From: Branchiostoma floridae
Taxonomy: Eukaryota > Chordata > Leptocardii > Amphioxiformes > Branchiostomatidae
Assembly: GCF_000003815.2 (NCBI RefSeq)
Contig: NC_049980.1
Span: forward strand, 32,360,044 to 32,424,043
Length of the DNA: 64,000 nt
Reading direction: 5' to 3'
In this document: one piece after another, positions 18,276-27,808 of the stretch
How the letters are laid out: each line of letters starts with the position of its first letter
Position numbering within the stretch: position 1 is the stretch's first letter
Notes under the pieces: generated by a model
The model's database searches: none
What the model saw: the letters and a program-made list of their open reading frames with translations, nothing else
What the model was told of the DNA's origin: nothing
Made by a program: the position numbers and the translations under genes

Positions 18276-20828
18276 CTACCACACCGGGAACATCGGAGGC
18301 CACATCATGTTAGGATGCCAGGACCAGGGCGGTGGGTTCATCCGTGGAGGCTGGGACTGGCGGGGCGGGGTAAGGACAGGAGTGTTCACCGGGGAGAATC
18401 CCCACGGGCCGGCCGGTTGGTTGAGCATGGGCGGACCCCAGAGACCGGGGAGACGACTTGGTATGGGTGGCGGCTGACTCCAGTGCCCTATTGGGCTTCT
18501 GGGCGGGTTCGCTGGATGTCCCATCGGAGCTTTAGATGAACTTGGGGCCGCGGGTCCTTGGCGAGGGGGAGGGTTACTGTTCCATGGTGTACTGGAGAAG
18601 TGTCCGAGTCTCTCTGAAGTAGGACCAGCTGAGATGTTAGGCGGGTTATCGGCTGGTGGTCTCCTGTGCACATTTACGTTATGTTCCCGCCCAGCATCTA
18701 GCGCATGGGTTGACGTAGGTGATCGGTCTTGTCCCGATGTTGGGGCGGGTCCAATGTGTGATTGTTGTTCCCGGTCCCGTGCTGGTTGTGTGTGTGGAGA
18801 CGCGCGAGAATGGTTCCCGTGTTGAGTAGGAGGGGCACTAGTCTTATCAGCCGGTACTCCCATCACAGCGTCTCTGTATGTCCAGTACTGAGAGCTTGGC
18901 ACTGTGTTCAATGCAGGCTGGTTCTTCCTGCCCGTGTACTGACCCAGACCTAAGAGAGGGTTGGTTGCTCGCTTGATATTGGCAGCTAGAACGCGAATTC
19001 CTGGATTCCTGTTGATATGGTAGCCGTCCGAAGCGAATAGAGCACTTTTGATCGCCCCTGCGTTGGCAAAGTTTGAGTTGTCCACGATATGGACGAAGCT
19101 CGTTTCATCCCCGACTACTTTCAGAAAGGAATTCACATCATCTCCGATACCGTGTAGGGCAGGGGCGTCTCTTGGTAGAATGGATGAAAGGACAAGACTG
19201 GTCTGTGGGTATTTGTCACGGGAGGTTTGAATGAACTTGCGGAAGCCTTCAGACACTTTCGATGCATCTCGGATGTCCCGAATGTCATTTGTGCCGACAT
19301 GAACCAAAATAACCTTAGGATCAGGCAACGTGGAGCGTTGGATATATTCGGTAGCTTCTGTCAAGTTATATGTTAGCTCTTTTCTCACACTTTTGTTGGG
19401 GTATAGAATGTCCCCTTTTAGCGCCTTTGTATTCGAGTCCCCCAAAATCAGAATGTCGAGTTGTGTGTCTTTGTTTCCCTGAGAGGTGCTAATTCCTTCG
19501 TCCTTTGGCGGTGTCTTTTCATAGCGGGTCGCGTGGGTCCTGTGATTTGCCTTTGAATTGGCACTCCGTGCTCCTTGTTTCGACACCATGTGCGAACTGT
19601 CTGAGTCGGGATGATCAGAGACTTTAGAGACTTTATCCAGAACTTCAAATCGGTTTTGTGTAGCGACTGTAGCGACGACTTCGTGTATCAGCTTATCAGC
19701 ACGATCGGAATCTTGATCCATAGATTGATCATCTGTGGTCTGGGTTTCCATAGATTTCAGTTCTATCGGCGTTTTACTGGACTGGATATGGACAAAACTA
19801 GCTAATTCCTCTAGTTTTTCCTGCAATGACTTGACTTCGCGCTCCAACTCACACTTTACACCCTCTAGTCGCACAATATCCTCCCTTAATCTTCTCCCCT
19901 CAACAGTAGATAGAATGTCACATACATGTTTGCATGAATTTGGTTTGGCTTCCAGAGCAGAGAGGCGTTGAGAGATAGAGTCCTCAAACAGTTTTCTGTC
20001 CGCGATGGAGTTTATCAGGCAGGTTTCCAGCTTGTTGATGCTGTCTTGAATGGGGTGGTTTGCGGAGGTATTGATCTCATTACTGTTCACATCCACAAAG
20101 TCTTTAGGTACAGTATTGCATAAAGGGCAAACATCGGATGCTAGTGGCTGATCGCATGTTTGGCAAATTGACGGGTTAGGAACGATCACAGACTCTGAGC
20201 TATCTCCCGCCTCGGAACTCATGGTTTCGGTTTGGGTTTCAGCACTGACAGACTTGGTATTGATTCTCTTCCTAAGTGCAGGGAAGACTTCTGTAAACCA
20301 GAGCAAATACGCCGAACCCTGAATCAACAGTTTTTGAGTGCTTTCATACACTATGATACTCACGGTTCCAACCGATTCTTCAGACTTGGCATCACCGAAC
20401 GTAGTTTTGATTTGGTGTCCTTGAGTCAATTTTGTTGCATTAGTGGCGTGCTCTTCTTCACAGGCAGTTAGCCACGACTTTGCAAGGTTTTGAGGTACAT
20501 AGATAGTTATGCTTTGTGAATTATGTTGCACACAATAGTCTCTTCGCTGCCGTATTGACTTCTTGGTAGGCTTGGGAGAGTTGGGGATGACGCCGCTGTC
20601 ATTGTAGATTTGTCTGTGCGACGCGTCAGAAAGAACAAAGAACGCCCTGCTCACCTCTTTATATATTGAGTCAGCTTCCTTATAAGCGTTGTCCTTTCTG
20701 CCCAACGTTGAAGCCTCTTCGTACTGCATAACTGCTCTCTTGTATGCATCGATGATTTCATCGCGCGTAGCTGTAGGTGGCACACCAAGTAGAGAGTACA
20801 GCTCGTTACGGTCACCTCTGTCGGCCAT
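18276..20828 (-). CDS. LINE ORF1: J-like domain, zinc ribbon, SGNH esterase
   Basis: An intact 850-residue protein. Residues about 8-78 match the J-domain pattern (LYSLLGVPPTATRDEIIDAY at the start, then FFVLSDASHRQIYNDSG), but the HPD tripeptide is replaced by EEA in the sequence QYEEAS. Residues 222-237 form a CxxC...CxxC zinc ribbon (CQTCDQPLASDVCPLC). About 262-350 is a predicted coiled coil. Residues 457-622 form an SGNH/GDSL esterase: block I ILILGDSNTK with Ser465, block III HVGTND with Asn514, and block V SDGYHIN with His604. The last 200 residues are Pro/Ser/Gln-rich and likely disordered. Esterase domains are known in CR1-family ORF1 proteins. The J-like N-terminus is the unusual part. 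Inferred role: RNA-binding or assembly partner of the retrotransposon RNP. Confidence 0.88.
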   Translation of the reverse strand: MADRGDRNELYSLLGVPPTATRDEIIDAYKRAVMQYEEASTLGRKDNAYKEADSIYKEVSRAFFVLSDASHRQIYNDSGVIPNSPKPTKKSIRQRRDYCVQHNSQSITIYVPQNLAKSWLTACEEEHATNATKLTQGHQIKTTFGDAKSEESVGTVSIIVYESTQKLLIQGSAYLLWFTEVFPALRKRINTKSVSAETQTETMSSEAGDSSESVIVPNPSICQTCDQPLASDVCPLCNTVPKDFVDVNSNEINTSANHPIQDSINKLETCLINSIADRKLFEDSISQRLSALEAKPNSCKHVCDILSTVEGRRLREDIVRLEGVKCELEREVKSLQEKLEELASFVHIQSSKTPIELKSMETQTTDDQSMDQDSDRADKLIHEVVATVATQNRFEVLDKVSKVSDHPDSDSSHMVSKQGARSANSKANHRTHATRYEKTPPKDEGISTSQGNKDTQLDILILGDSNTKALKGDILYPNKSVRKELTYNLTEATEYIQRSTLPDPKVILVHVGTNDIRDIRDASKVSEGFRKFIQTSRDKYPQTSLVLSSILPRDAPALHGIGDDVNSFLKVVGDETSFVHIVDNSNFANAGAIKSALFASDGYHINRNPGIRVLAANIKRATNPLLGLGQYTGRKNQPALNTVPSSQYWTYRDAVMGVPADKTSAPPTQHGNHSRASPHTQPARDREQQSHIGPAPTSGQDRSPTSTHALDAGREHNVNVHRRPPADNPPNISAGPTSERLGHFSSTPWNSNPPPRQGPAAPSSSKAPMGHPANPPRSPIGHWSQPPPIPSRLPGLWGPPMLNQPAGPWGFSPVNTPVLTPPRQSQPPRMNPPPWSWHPNMMWPPMFPVW

Positions 20829-21215
20829 GTTCGGCTTGGGTTCGGCTTGGGTCCGGCTTGGGTCTTGGGGGCAGCACCTAGATACCGTCGTATTACGAAG
20901 GAAATCACTAGAAGAGACGGAAAAACTTATTCCGGTAGGAGATATTGCATCTACAAACTAGTAGACCGAAGAATATTGTAAGATCGTACGATTAAGACAC
21001 AATTTAACATCTTTTAGCAGGAGCGCACGATCGGCGTTACCACCATCGCCGCCATATTCAGCGTTAATAATGCTGTTTCTTTCTCTCTATTGTTTTTTTT
21101 TTAATTAGAGAAGTTGAAGTATCAGAACTCAGTTGGTCTTGCTGAAGGAATAGTCTCCCACCCCATATACAGTTATTTTGCATCAGGATAATTCCCTATA
21201 AAAGATGGTAGCTAG

Positions 21216-21672
21216 TAGGGGTGGGTACCGGTACAGAAGATTCAGGTCCAGGTCCGGTTCAGGTCCAGAGGATCAGGTCCAGGTCCGGACCTGAACCTGG
21301 ACCTGATTTAGTTTGTGAAAAAATGTGAATAGACGATACTCAAAACAATGGTCCATTTCGCAACAAAGAAATCTGTTTTGTGGAGTATACTAGTATTGGA
21401 CTCCCACTGGCGTTATAAAATCCTACACCGCTGACTAAATCTGTACGATTGATTGTAAATCTTGGTAGAAATGACTATAGACTCTACTCTACTTCGCCCT
21501 TATCATTTTCTTCGACCAGTTAGCCCCAAAAGGTGTGAATGCATGATCATATAATCTGCTAATTTTCCAGTAGGTCCAACATCCGGTCTACCGAATTTTT
21601 TCAGGTCCGTTTTTTCTGGACCGTTCCAATAAGAAAGAATAAAAAACGGTTTTGTACCGGTACCCAGCCCTA
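21216..21672. mobile_element. hAT-like MITE, TAGGGGTGGGTACC family (copy 2)
   Basis: Same termini as 11329-11772 and a perfect 8-bp duplication GTAGCTAG (21208-21215, 21673-21680). It is slightly longer owing to indels. The two copies are clearly alignable along their length. Confidence 0.92.
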
Positions 21673-21764
21673 GTAGCTAGTCTTGAAGGTGTGCAGCAAT
21701 TAAGTATTTATCTTAGAAATTGCTGCAGCGAAACTTCTGGGTTTTATATCTCGTGTTCTGGTTT

Positions 21765-21895
21765 CTGGACATGCTATGGTCACGATGTTTGGGTGGTAGA
21801 TAGGCCATGCCTTTTGAAAGAAGTAACATAAGTTTGGGCCTCCTGGTGGCTGATATTAGAATTGCAGGGGCATTTTTTCAAACATTTTTAGTGTC
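21765..21895 (+). mobile_element. Old fragment of the ACCTCCATGAA repeat
   Basis: 'acatgctatggtcacgatgtttgg', 'tttgggcctcctggtggc' and 'attgcaggggcattttttcaaa' align with the interior of the element at 57239-58006. No termini remain. Confidence 0.55.
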
Positions 21896-22251
21896 ACTGA
21901 TGATGATGATGATGAATGGTTTATTGGTTAAAAAGTCACTCGCAGCCTGTTTGGCTGAATTGCGGATTTCATACAAATAATTGTTGTCCAGCCAGAGCTA
22001 ATTCTAGAAATATTAATACATCTACATCATCAACTATATCTTAAGCAATTAAATAACAATTAAACTTCTGACATTGATGAAATTAAATTAAGTGGTTGTA
22101 GCAACACTTTAAAACACAACAGATACCCATAGAGATAAAGTCATTAGGCATTAGATGACTTGCGTTATCATCGGAACACCTGTTGTGTTTTATTCGCCCG
22201 CGAGAAATACATTTTCTGATTATTTCCCACCATGCCGTCAGCAGACATGTA

Positions 22252-22736
22252 CAGTCAAACCTGCCCGAGCGACCACCTCTTCTCAGCGACCACCTGGCCA
22301 TTTCGACCGCTTTTTCTCGGTCCCGATTTATTTTCCCATTGACGTAAGCATTAAGCGACCTTTTCTCAACGACCACCTGGCCAACGCGACCACGACCGGC
22401 CCAAATCGGGACCCATAACGACCGCATCATTTTCAAAATTGAGGTTTTCATCGATTTTTGATGATAACTAGCACGATTTTGTGCCGAAATCGGCCAGTTT
22501 TCGTCGGATTTTGGGGTTAAATTTACAGTTTACAGTGTGCCTGTTGTATTTGAGATTAAAGACCTCGCTTCTTTGCGTGCGTGCAGTGTGCTTGCTTTAT
22601 GCCATTAAGCACAATGGAAACTATTTATACTTTCCATCGGGCATGTTTTGAGTCGATACTCTTCTCAGCGACCACCTGTCCAAATCGACCGTTTTTTTCC
22701 GGTCCCCCGGGTGGTCGTCTTGGGCAGGTTTGACTG
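22252..22736. mobile_element. TA-flanked MITE, CAGTCAAACCTG family (copy 3)
   Basis: Ends CAGTCAAACCTGCCCGAGCG and CAGGTTTGACTG, with TA at both flanks. The interior carries several 'gcgaccacctggcc' phrases. It belongs to a different subfamily from copies 1 and 2: the inner sequence is diverged but the termini are conserved. Confidence 0.8.
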
Positions 22737-22798
22737 TACTATTTACCTGTAGAGCTTAAATTCAAAGACTTCTCAGATTTTATTCATCATCGTGATAT

Positions 22799-23283
22799 TA
22801 ATGAATGAAGACCTTTATTGTACAGTTTTGCCCAACCGAGCTAAGTACAGGTCACAACAAGTCAGGATATATACATATAAAAGCATTACAAATCCAGTCT
22901 AACACAAAAGTTTGGCTTCTTCTCGCTTCTTGGTAATGGTGAAAATGTAGGACTGTATGGGTTTAGCTATTGTCGGTGTGTCAAAACGCATGAGAAATAT
23001 AAACTTGTCAGTGCTACTCATGTGTCTAAAATGAGGGAATCTACTTTCTATATAACTAAATAGAGTACTTCTATCATTGACATACATATCGCAATCAACA
23101 GTGAAGTGCGCTTCATCTTCTACCATGTTTGAGGTACAAAATTGGCAGACTCTTTGTTCTAAAGGAGTGCGGTTGTGCCTTCCTGATTCAATACGCAGTC
23201 TGTGGCAACTGATTCTTAGTTTAGCAATGGTAGTTCTGTGCCCAATGTTTGTAATCTTCAAATCCTGCTCTTCATTGTATGTA
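22799..23283 (-). mobile_element. 5'-truncated copy of the J-domain LINE
   Basis: Nearly identical to the 3' end of the 14.1 kb element, including the last about 125 ORF2 codons (through ITKKREEAK) and the 'cattcatt' tail. It breaks off within ORF2 at about 23283, where unrelated sequence begins. Same strand as the full element 8.6 kb away. Confidence 0.9.
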
Positions 23284-23754
23284 ACAGCACCTCCCGAAAA
23301 TCCCAAATGTTATAGTGGCCGTAGCTGTAACAAGTTCGTATCGTTAGTTTCCTCTTTCAGAGAGCTCTTATTTGTACAGTCTATCACCCCCAGAGAAACC
23401 CACCAAGGCACGTACACAACAACACTCCGCTATGGAGACAATAACTTCTGTTCAAATATCGCTTTACGCGAGGGATGCCCAACATTCCCTGCTTGGATCA
23501 TAGTCTTTGATGTTTGACTCGTGAGTTCCTTGTAAACAAAATATACATGCTTTTCAGCGTTACGTGAGCTTTTCTCCACTCTGAGACTCTTAAGTTTAAT
23601 CAATTGAGGTGGTAATAGTCTGTGAGGAGAGTTGTGTACGTGTGAGCACGCCGTGTGCTGAAAACACCAGTATAGAGCGAAATTAGGGAAGGAAATAAGT
23701 GTGTGAAGGAGACTAAATTTATAAAGTCAAATTGAAAATTAACTGAGTGATCTG

Positions 23755-23811
23755 TGTGTGTGTGTGTGTGTGTGTATGTGTGTGTGTGTGAGGGGGTAGA
23801 GAGAGAGAGAG

Positions 23812-23870
<59 letters not shown>

Positions 23871-23882
23871 GGGTAGAGAGAG

Positions 23883-23919
<37 letters not shown>

Positions 23920-23935
23920 TAGTGAGAGAGAGAGC
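23755..23935. repeat. (TG)n/(AG)n compound microsatellite
   Basis: Long TG runs alternate with AG runs and two copies of 'gagggggtagagag'. Open frames of 94-104 codons on both strands here are low-complexity artefacts. Confidence 0.97.
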
Positions 23936-23944
23936 GAAAGCATT

Positions 23945-24012
23945 GGGGCTGCTGCGGATTCGAACCCAGAACCTTTGGATTCTGAGTCAACATCCCTAAC
24001 CATAACACCAGC
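23945..24012 (-). mobile_element. tRNA-like SINE head fragment
   Basis: On the minus strand it reads 'tggttagggatgttgactcag' followed by a B-box-like GGTTCGAATCC. The same phrase family occurs at 41460-41530 and 44225-44296. It cannot fold as a complete tRNA, so a SINE-derived head is more likely. Confidence 0.45.
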
Positions 24013-24130
24013 TTGCCACTTTTATTCACAAGCATCCGCTCCGTGCATTTCTAGTTTGGTTGTTTTCACAGTAATAAAGTATGGGTACAGTATTATCCCT
24101 CAATCCTCCTCTCGTTTCTTCCTCATGAAT

Positions 24131-24632
24131 TAAGGTCACAGCAAGTAAATTGTATGGATGACGTCCGCGCGCTCATTAATTTTCGCCTGATTTCAGAAGA
24201 AAAAAAAACAAGAAGTTTTTTCCTCTTCGGGGATGGTCAGATAGACCAAAATGGGCAAATATGTTGTGTTGTAGCTGAATGATTATACTTCAAGTCTTGC
24301 AGAAGTGACACTAGGAAGATAGCCATGTCTAAACTTGCAGAAGTAAAACTTGTTGGATAGTTTTAAAAGTGCAACCAATATGGAAGCCATGAATGTACCA
24401 CACTAGTGTCACTTTCACTACACTAGTTCACTTCATACAGGAAGGAATACCTTGTTAGTTGTGATGGCATGTTTTGTACTTCAAATCTTGTTACGACGTT
24501 TATGGTGTGTGTGTTAAAAACGTAGCCAACTTGTTTTTTTTTACACATCTTGTTTTTTTCGCGCTATCTCATTATTTTTGCATTCTGCATAGGATGTCAT
24601 CCATAAAATTTACCTGCTGAAGCCTAACATAG
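24131..24632. mobile_element. TIR element, AAGGTCACAGCAAGTAAATT family
   Basis: The left end 'taaggtcacagcaagtaaat' plus 'tatggatgac' is inverted at the right end ('gatgtcatccataaaatttacctgctgaagcct'). The interior has repeats of 'acttgcagaagt' and 'actagtgtcact'. A more diverged copy is at 44819-45285. Non-coding. Confidence 0.6.
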
Positions 24633-24908
24633 AACTACGTACCGAGAGCCGCCTGATTGATTAATACACTGTTAAGCGGGCGGGCGGTGTCTTGGGGAAT
24701 TTTTCCAAAATGAATATCAAACTTTTCCACCACGTAAGCGGCATAGCACACGGTTTGAGTGACAGCTCTACTGCCGTTGCCATGGCTACGGACCGAGAGT
24801 GTTGAGAAGGGCGGCTCGCCGTTCTTAACAAAATTAGAAACCGTTTTGGGGGAACTGAGAGCAGAGACGACAACTTTCCGATCCAACTGTGAACACAATG
24901 ATGACAAA

Positions 24909-24943
24909 ATGAGAACGAGCCACGATCGCCGCCTGATTCACCG
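24909..24943 (+). CDS. Possible novel gene, exon 1
   Basis: In-frame ATG at 24909, then 11 more codons, ending at CACCG followed by an ideal donor GTAAGT at 24944. The frame is open upstream to 24759 but without an ATG there, so the start is uncertain, and an upstream exon could exist. This begins the four-exon model described for 26637-27147. Confidence 0.25.
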
Positions 24944-25059
24944 GTAAGTCTCTCTTGTGACACCTCTAGGACAGTTTGGCGGCTTCGTCGAATGTTATTT
25001 TTTGCCGTGGAATTGTCAGCCAAGATGTGAAAGAGTGTACCGAACGTCAACAGGGATTT

Positions 25060-25252
25060 AAACAAACCTTTAATTGTAAAACATGTCTGTTTCTACATGT
25101 TCGATATCACAAAGAAGCGAGAAGAATATATTGTAGTAGAATATAATTCTTGTGTTAGGTTGGCATTGTATATAAATCATGTATCTATAAACTGTCCAAT
25201 ATTAACCCAGTTGGTATAGGCGCACAACATAATTCAATTTCATTAATTCATT
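25060..25252 (+). mobile_element. LINE 3' end fragment
   Basis: The translation FYMFDITKKREEY matches the C-terminal ITKKREEAE tail of the CR1/L2-type LINEs. A 3' UTR follows, with a tail of 'attcaatttcattaattcatt'. Fewer than 40 codons remain. Confidence 0.65.
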
Positions 25253-25327
25253 TTGTCTCTACTAATAGAACGGTAATTTTGCTCAGGGCTCCAGCCTAGA
25301 AGGTACATATTGGATGTCCTGTGTTAC

Positions 25328-25556
25328 TCTCCAAGCAGATGTTAGGATCTGGCTATTTTTAAACGTTTTTTAGACGGTTTTATCGCGCTTTCTATTTTGT
25401 ATTGTTTCTTGAAGTCCGCCAGACAAACAGATTTTGGCAATACAAGATACAAAATAGAAAACCCCATAAAAACGACAACAACAAAAAAACACGTTAAAAA
25501 AAAGCAGGAGCCTAACCTCTGGTTGGAGAGTAGTGTCGTATCTTATAATCTCCCTT
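25328..25556. mobile_element. Foldback element, TCTCCAAGCAGAKGTTAGG family
   Basis: 'actctccaagcagatgttagg' at the left is mirrored by 'cctaacctctggttggagagta' at the right. Inner arms containing CTATTTTGTATTG and its complement are also inverted. Relatives are at 33577-33785, 50728-50885, 58977-59120 and half-copies at 35900-35972 and 49090-49165. Confidence 0.7.
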
Positions 25557-25608
25557 TTTGGCATGATCCGATGGAGTGAACTAATCTTTGTTCCTACATC
25601 ACTTTCAG

Positions 25609-25702
25609 CGACTGCCGGCCGTTTTCCGGACTGTTCCTGCCGGGCTGCAGCCGCCCTGCCGCACCGGGAAAGGCCGGACGGGACGAGCGGGCCCCTCCGC
25701 CG
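25609..25702 (+). CDS. Possible novel gene, exon 2
   Basis: A 94-bp, very GC-rich segment bounded by 'ttcctacatcactttcag' and 'gtaactacc'. In the phase set by exon 1 (two bases carried over) it reads DCRPFSGLFLPGCSRP and then Ala/Pro/Arg-rich sequence without stops. It ends on a codon boundary. GC content stands out sharply against AT-rich flanks. The other two phases are also open, so frame choice rests on splice-phase agreement. Confidence 0.3.
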
Positions 25703-25779
25703 GTAACTACCTTTTAACTAGTTCTCACTCCTCCGTACACGTACACGTTCTAAACGGACTATTCGGCTTACGGTCGGGT

Positions 25780-26590
25780 CACAAACGTCGTGCGTTCGTC
25801 GTAATCTGAGGGCATTCTAGGGATAGTCGTGTTAGTGTCTTGCAAAATTCAACTGTTTTACGTGTTACGGAAAATGCTGTCTTGACGTATTGCTTGTGGA
25901 AGGTCTTTGTACAAAGAGCAATCCGAGAGGCAACGGGAGAATTGTTTTTCTTTCCGACAACTTTAATCATTAAACAAATTATTTCCAGCGGTAAGTTATC
26001 GGGAAATCTTTTAATTCTGTTATAAATATGTGAAGCAGATGGACGATCAAGTCTTATGTTGGCTTTATTTGTTTCAAACTTATACAAATCAAATGGTAAT
26101 GATCTTTCTAAATAAGCTGAATAAAATACGTTTTCAATTTCCCACATAATAGCTAATTATAAGAGCTAATCATTTTTGTGTCACCTTGTTTGACGTGCAC
26201 TGTTTGCACGTTCTTTTACATACAGGGAGCTTCTTGTACCACCCTCTCTCAATTTCAAGAGGGTGGGCACTAATTCTAATTTTGCTGATTGCCGAGCGTA
26301 GATCAAAATTATCTAATTCTAAGTATTTTTCCATAGTATATATTGTGTGCTGTTTTACAAGTCTTGTAAAACCTTAGCTTACCAGTATCAGTGCTCAAGT
26401 TATGACGAGAGGTTTGGATAAACATATCAGAGATTCTAGATCTTATCATGGTACATATAGATCTGATATCACTAAGTGAGTTACATGAATATAGCAGGTA
26501 GGAATGGCCACTACCATTTGAAATTTCTTTATGATCAATGCCAATTTCGTAATTCAAACAATATAGTTTAACTTTAAACTTCTTGCATAA
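25780..26590 (-). mobile_element. Decayed LINE ORF2 C-terminal fragment
   Basis: Minus-strand pieces read KLRFYKTCKTAHNIYYGKIL, then LRSAISKIRISAHPLEIERG and CKRTCKQCTSNK. That order matches the C-terminal part of LINE ORF2 (a KLRxYK block, then AKLRISCHRLRIE, then a zinc cluster). Several stops and frame changes are present. It would lie in intron 2 of the possible novel gene. Confidence 0.6.
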
Positions 26591-26636
26591 CAGATAATTG
26601 TAAGAGCTAATTCTTGATATATCATTCGTCTTTCAG

Positions 26637-27147
26637 CGGGACGACGCCCAGCCAGTTGGCCATCCTCAGGCCAAACCTCCCGACGACTGCCAGGGGCGCG
26701 GGCGCGGACCGGGGTTCGACGGGCCCGCTGACTACGGTGGGCGCGGACCGGGGTTCGACTGGCCCGCTGACTACGGTGGGCGCGGACCGGGGTTCGACGG
26801 GCTCGCTGACTACGGTGGGCGCGGACCGGAGTTCGACGGGCGCGGACCGGGGTTCGACGGGCCCGCTGACTACGGTGGGCGCGGACCGGGGTTCGACGGG
26901 CCCGCTGACTACGGTGGGCGCGGACCGGAGTTCGACGGGCCCGCTGACTACGGTGGGCGCGGACCGGGGTTCGACGGGCCCGCTGACTACGGTGGGCGCG
27001 GACCGGAGTTCGACGGGCCCGCTGACTACGGTGGGCGCGGACCGGGGTTCGACGGGCCCGCTGACTACGGTGGGCGCGGACCGGGGTTCGACGGGCCCGC
27101 TGACTACGGTGGGCGCGGACCTGGGTTCGACGGGCCCGCTGACTACG
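26637..27147 (+). CDS. Possible novel gene, exon 3: 13-residue tandem repeats
   Basis: Bounded by 'tcattcgtctttcag' and 'gtaagacg'. In the phase carried from exon 2 it reads RDDAQPVGHPQAKPPDDCQG, then about twelve 13-residue units GRGPGFDGPADYG, one of them shortened. Unit variants include P-E-F for P-G-F. The exon leaves one base, G, that combines with the next acceptor at 27658 to rebuild the final DYG codon, followed by about 15 residues and a stop. I do not recognise the protein. The array is open in several frames on both strands, and unit differences show no bias towards silent changes in any frame. A non-coding minisatellite, or 5' UTR exons of the downstream LRR gene, are the main alternatives. 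Confidence 0.3.
26694..27147. repeat. 39-bp GC-rich minisatellite
   Basis: About twelve head-to-tail units of 39 bp (GCGCGGACCGGGGTTCGACG, then 19 more bases ending TACGGTGG). One unit is shortened by 15 bp. Both 39 and 15 are multiples of three, so any frame survives. A few single-base variants distinguish units (GGTTCG to AGTTCG in three). Confidence 0.97.
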
Positions 27148-27349
27148 GTAAGACGTACTGCTTGCCTTACGTTCACAGACAGTTAAGTTGTGCCAGCCTT
27201 CGCACACAGCAAAAATAACACCCAAGCACAGTTAGAGCCCAGTCCAAGTCACCATTACGGTTGTTATTGCCACAAATGCTTTGATTTGTTTTAAAAAATG
27301 GCCTAGCCTAGCATGGCCTAGCCTGGTATCAACGCCATATCAGCTTCCT

Positions 27350-27449
27350 NNNNNNNNNNNNNNNNNNNNNNNNNNNNNNNNNNNNNNNNNNNNNNNNNNN
27401 NNNNNNNNNNNNNNNNNNNNNNNNNNNNNNNNNNNNNNNNNNNNNNNNN
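27350..27449. other. Assembly gap (100 N)
   Basis: Exactly 100 N, a placeholder of unknown true length. It falls in intron 3 of the possible novel gene, 80 bp after 'gcctagcctagcatggcctagcc' repeats. Confidence 1.
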
Positions 27450-27657
27450 TATTGATAGAATGGAGTGTACTAAAATGTTCTGATCAGCGGAAAGAAAGGT
27501 GAAGAGTTTTGAGTGTTAATGAACTAGCCAGGAAACTTCTCTGGTACATTATTGCCAATTTCTGCCATTTCTCCAGAAACCCTTGCAGTTCGATGTCCTC
27601 CTGCTCACAGTAATTGACAAAATATAAAGGTCACAATTATGTTCCCTCATTTTTCAG

Positions 27658-27702
27658 GTGAAACAGCCGGCCGGTTGTTCACCCGTCCCGAAAGCGGATG
27701 AA
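27658..27702 (+). CDS. Possible novel gene, exon 4 (terminal)
   Basis: It follows a good polypyrimidine acceptor 'gttccctcatttttcag'. With the base carried from exon 3 the frame gives GETAGRLFTRPESG and then TGA. No clear AATAAA follows before the LRR gene begins about 100 bp downstream. It could instead be a 5' UTR exon of that gene. Confidence 0.25.
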
Positions 27703-27808
27703 ACCAGAGCGATCTTCTCAGACGCCAGTTAACTTATAACGGGAGAGAAAGGCTTTGTATTGGGCCATTACTTGGATGTTAACGTAGCGATTGTTGACTA
27801 TATCTATC

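Larger units (their letters stand above)
14136..20960 (-). mobile_element. Near full-length LINE with J-domain/SGNH ORF1
   Basis: A minus-strand non-LTR retrotransposon with a short 5' UTR, ORF1 (850 aa), a 430-bp inter-ORF spacer with a 110-bp tandem duplication, ORF2 (about 1200 codons) and a 3' end 'acaataaaggtcttcattcatt'. The esterase-containing ORF1, APE-type endonuclease and CATT-repeat tail place it in or near the CR1/L2/Crack/Daphne group. The exact 5' boundary is unclear, because the sequence upstream of ORF1 (to about 20.95 kb) has GGCTTGGGT-type tandem repeats and no target duplication was found. ORF1 is intact, and ORF2 has only two compensating frameshifts, so the insertion is young. 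Confidence 0.92.

Noticed and set aside
23719-24133. 94-104 codon open frames
   Set aside because: Low-complexity TG/AG repeat plus a SINE head; no biological codon pattern.
26554-27225. Long minus-strand frames of 184-223 codons
   Set aside because: They are the reverse readings of the 39-bp minisatellite. The + strand model has splice-site support, the minus strand does not.
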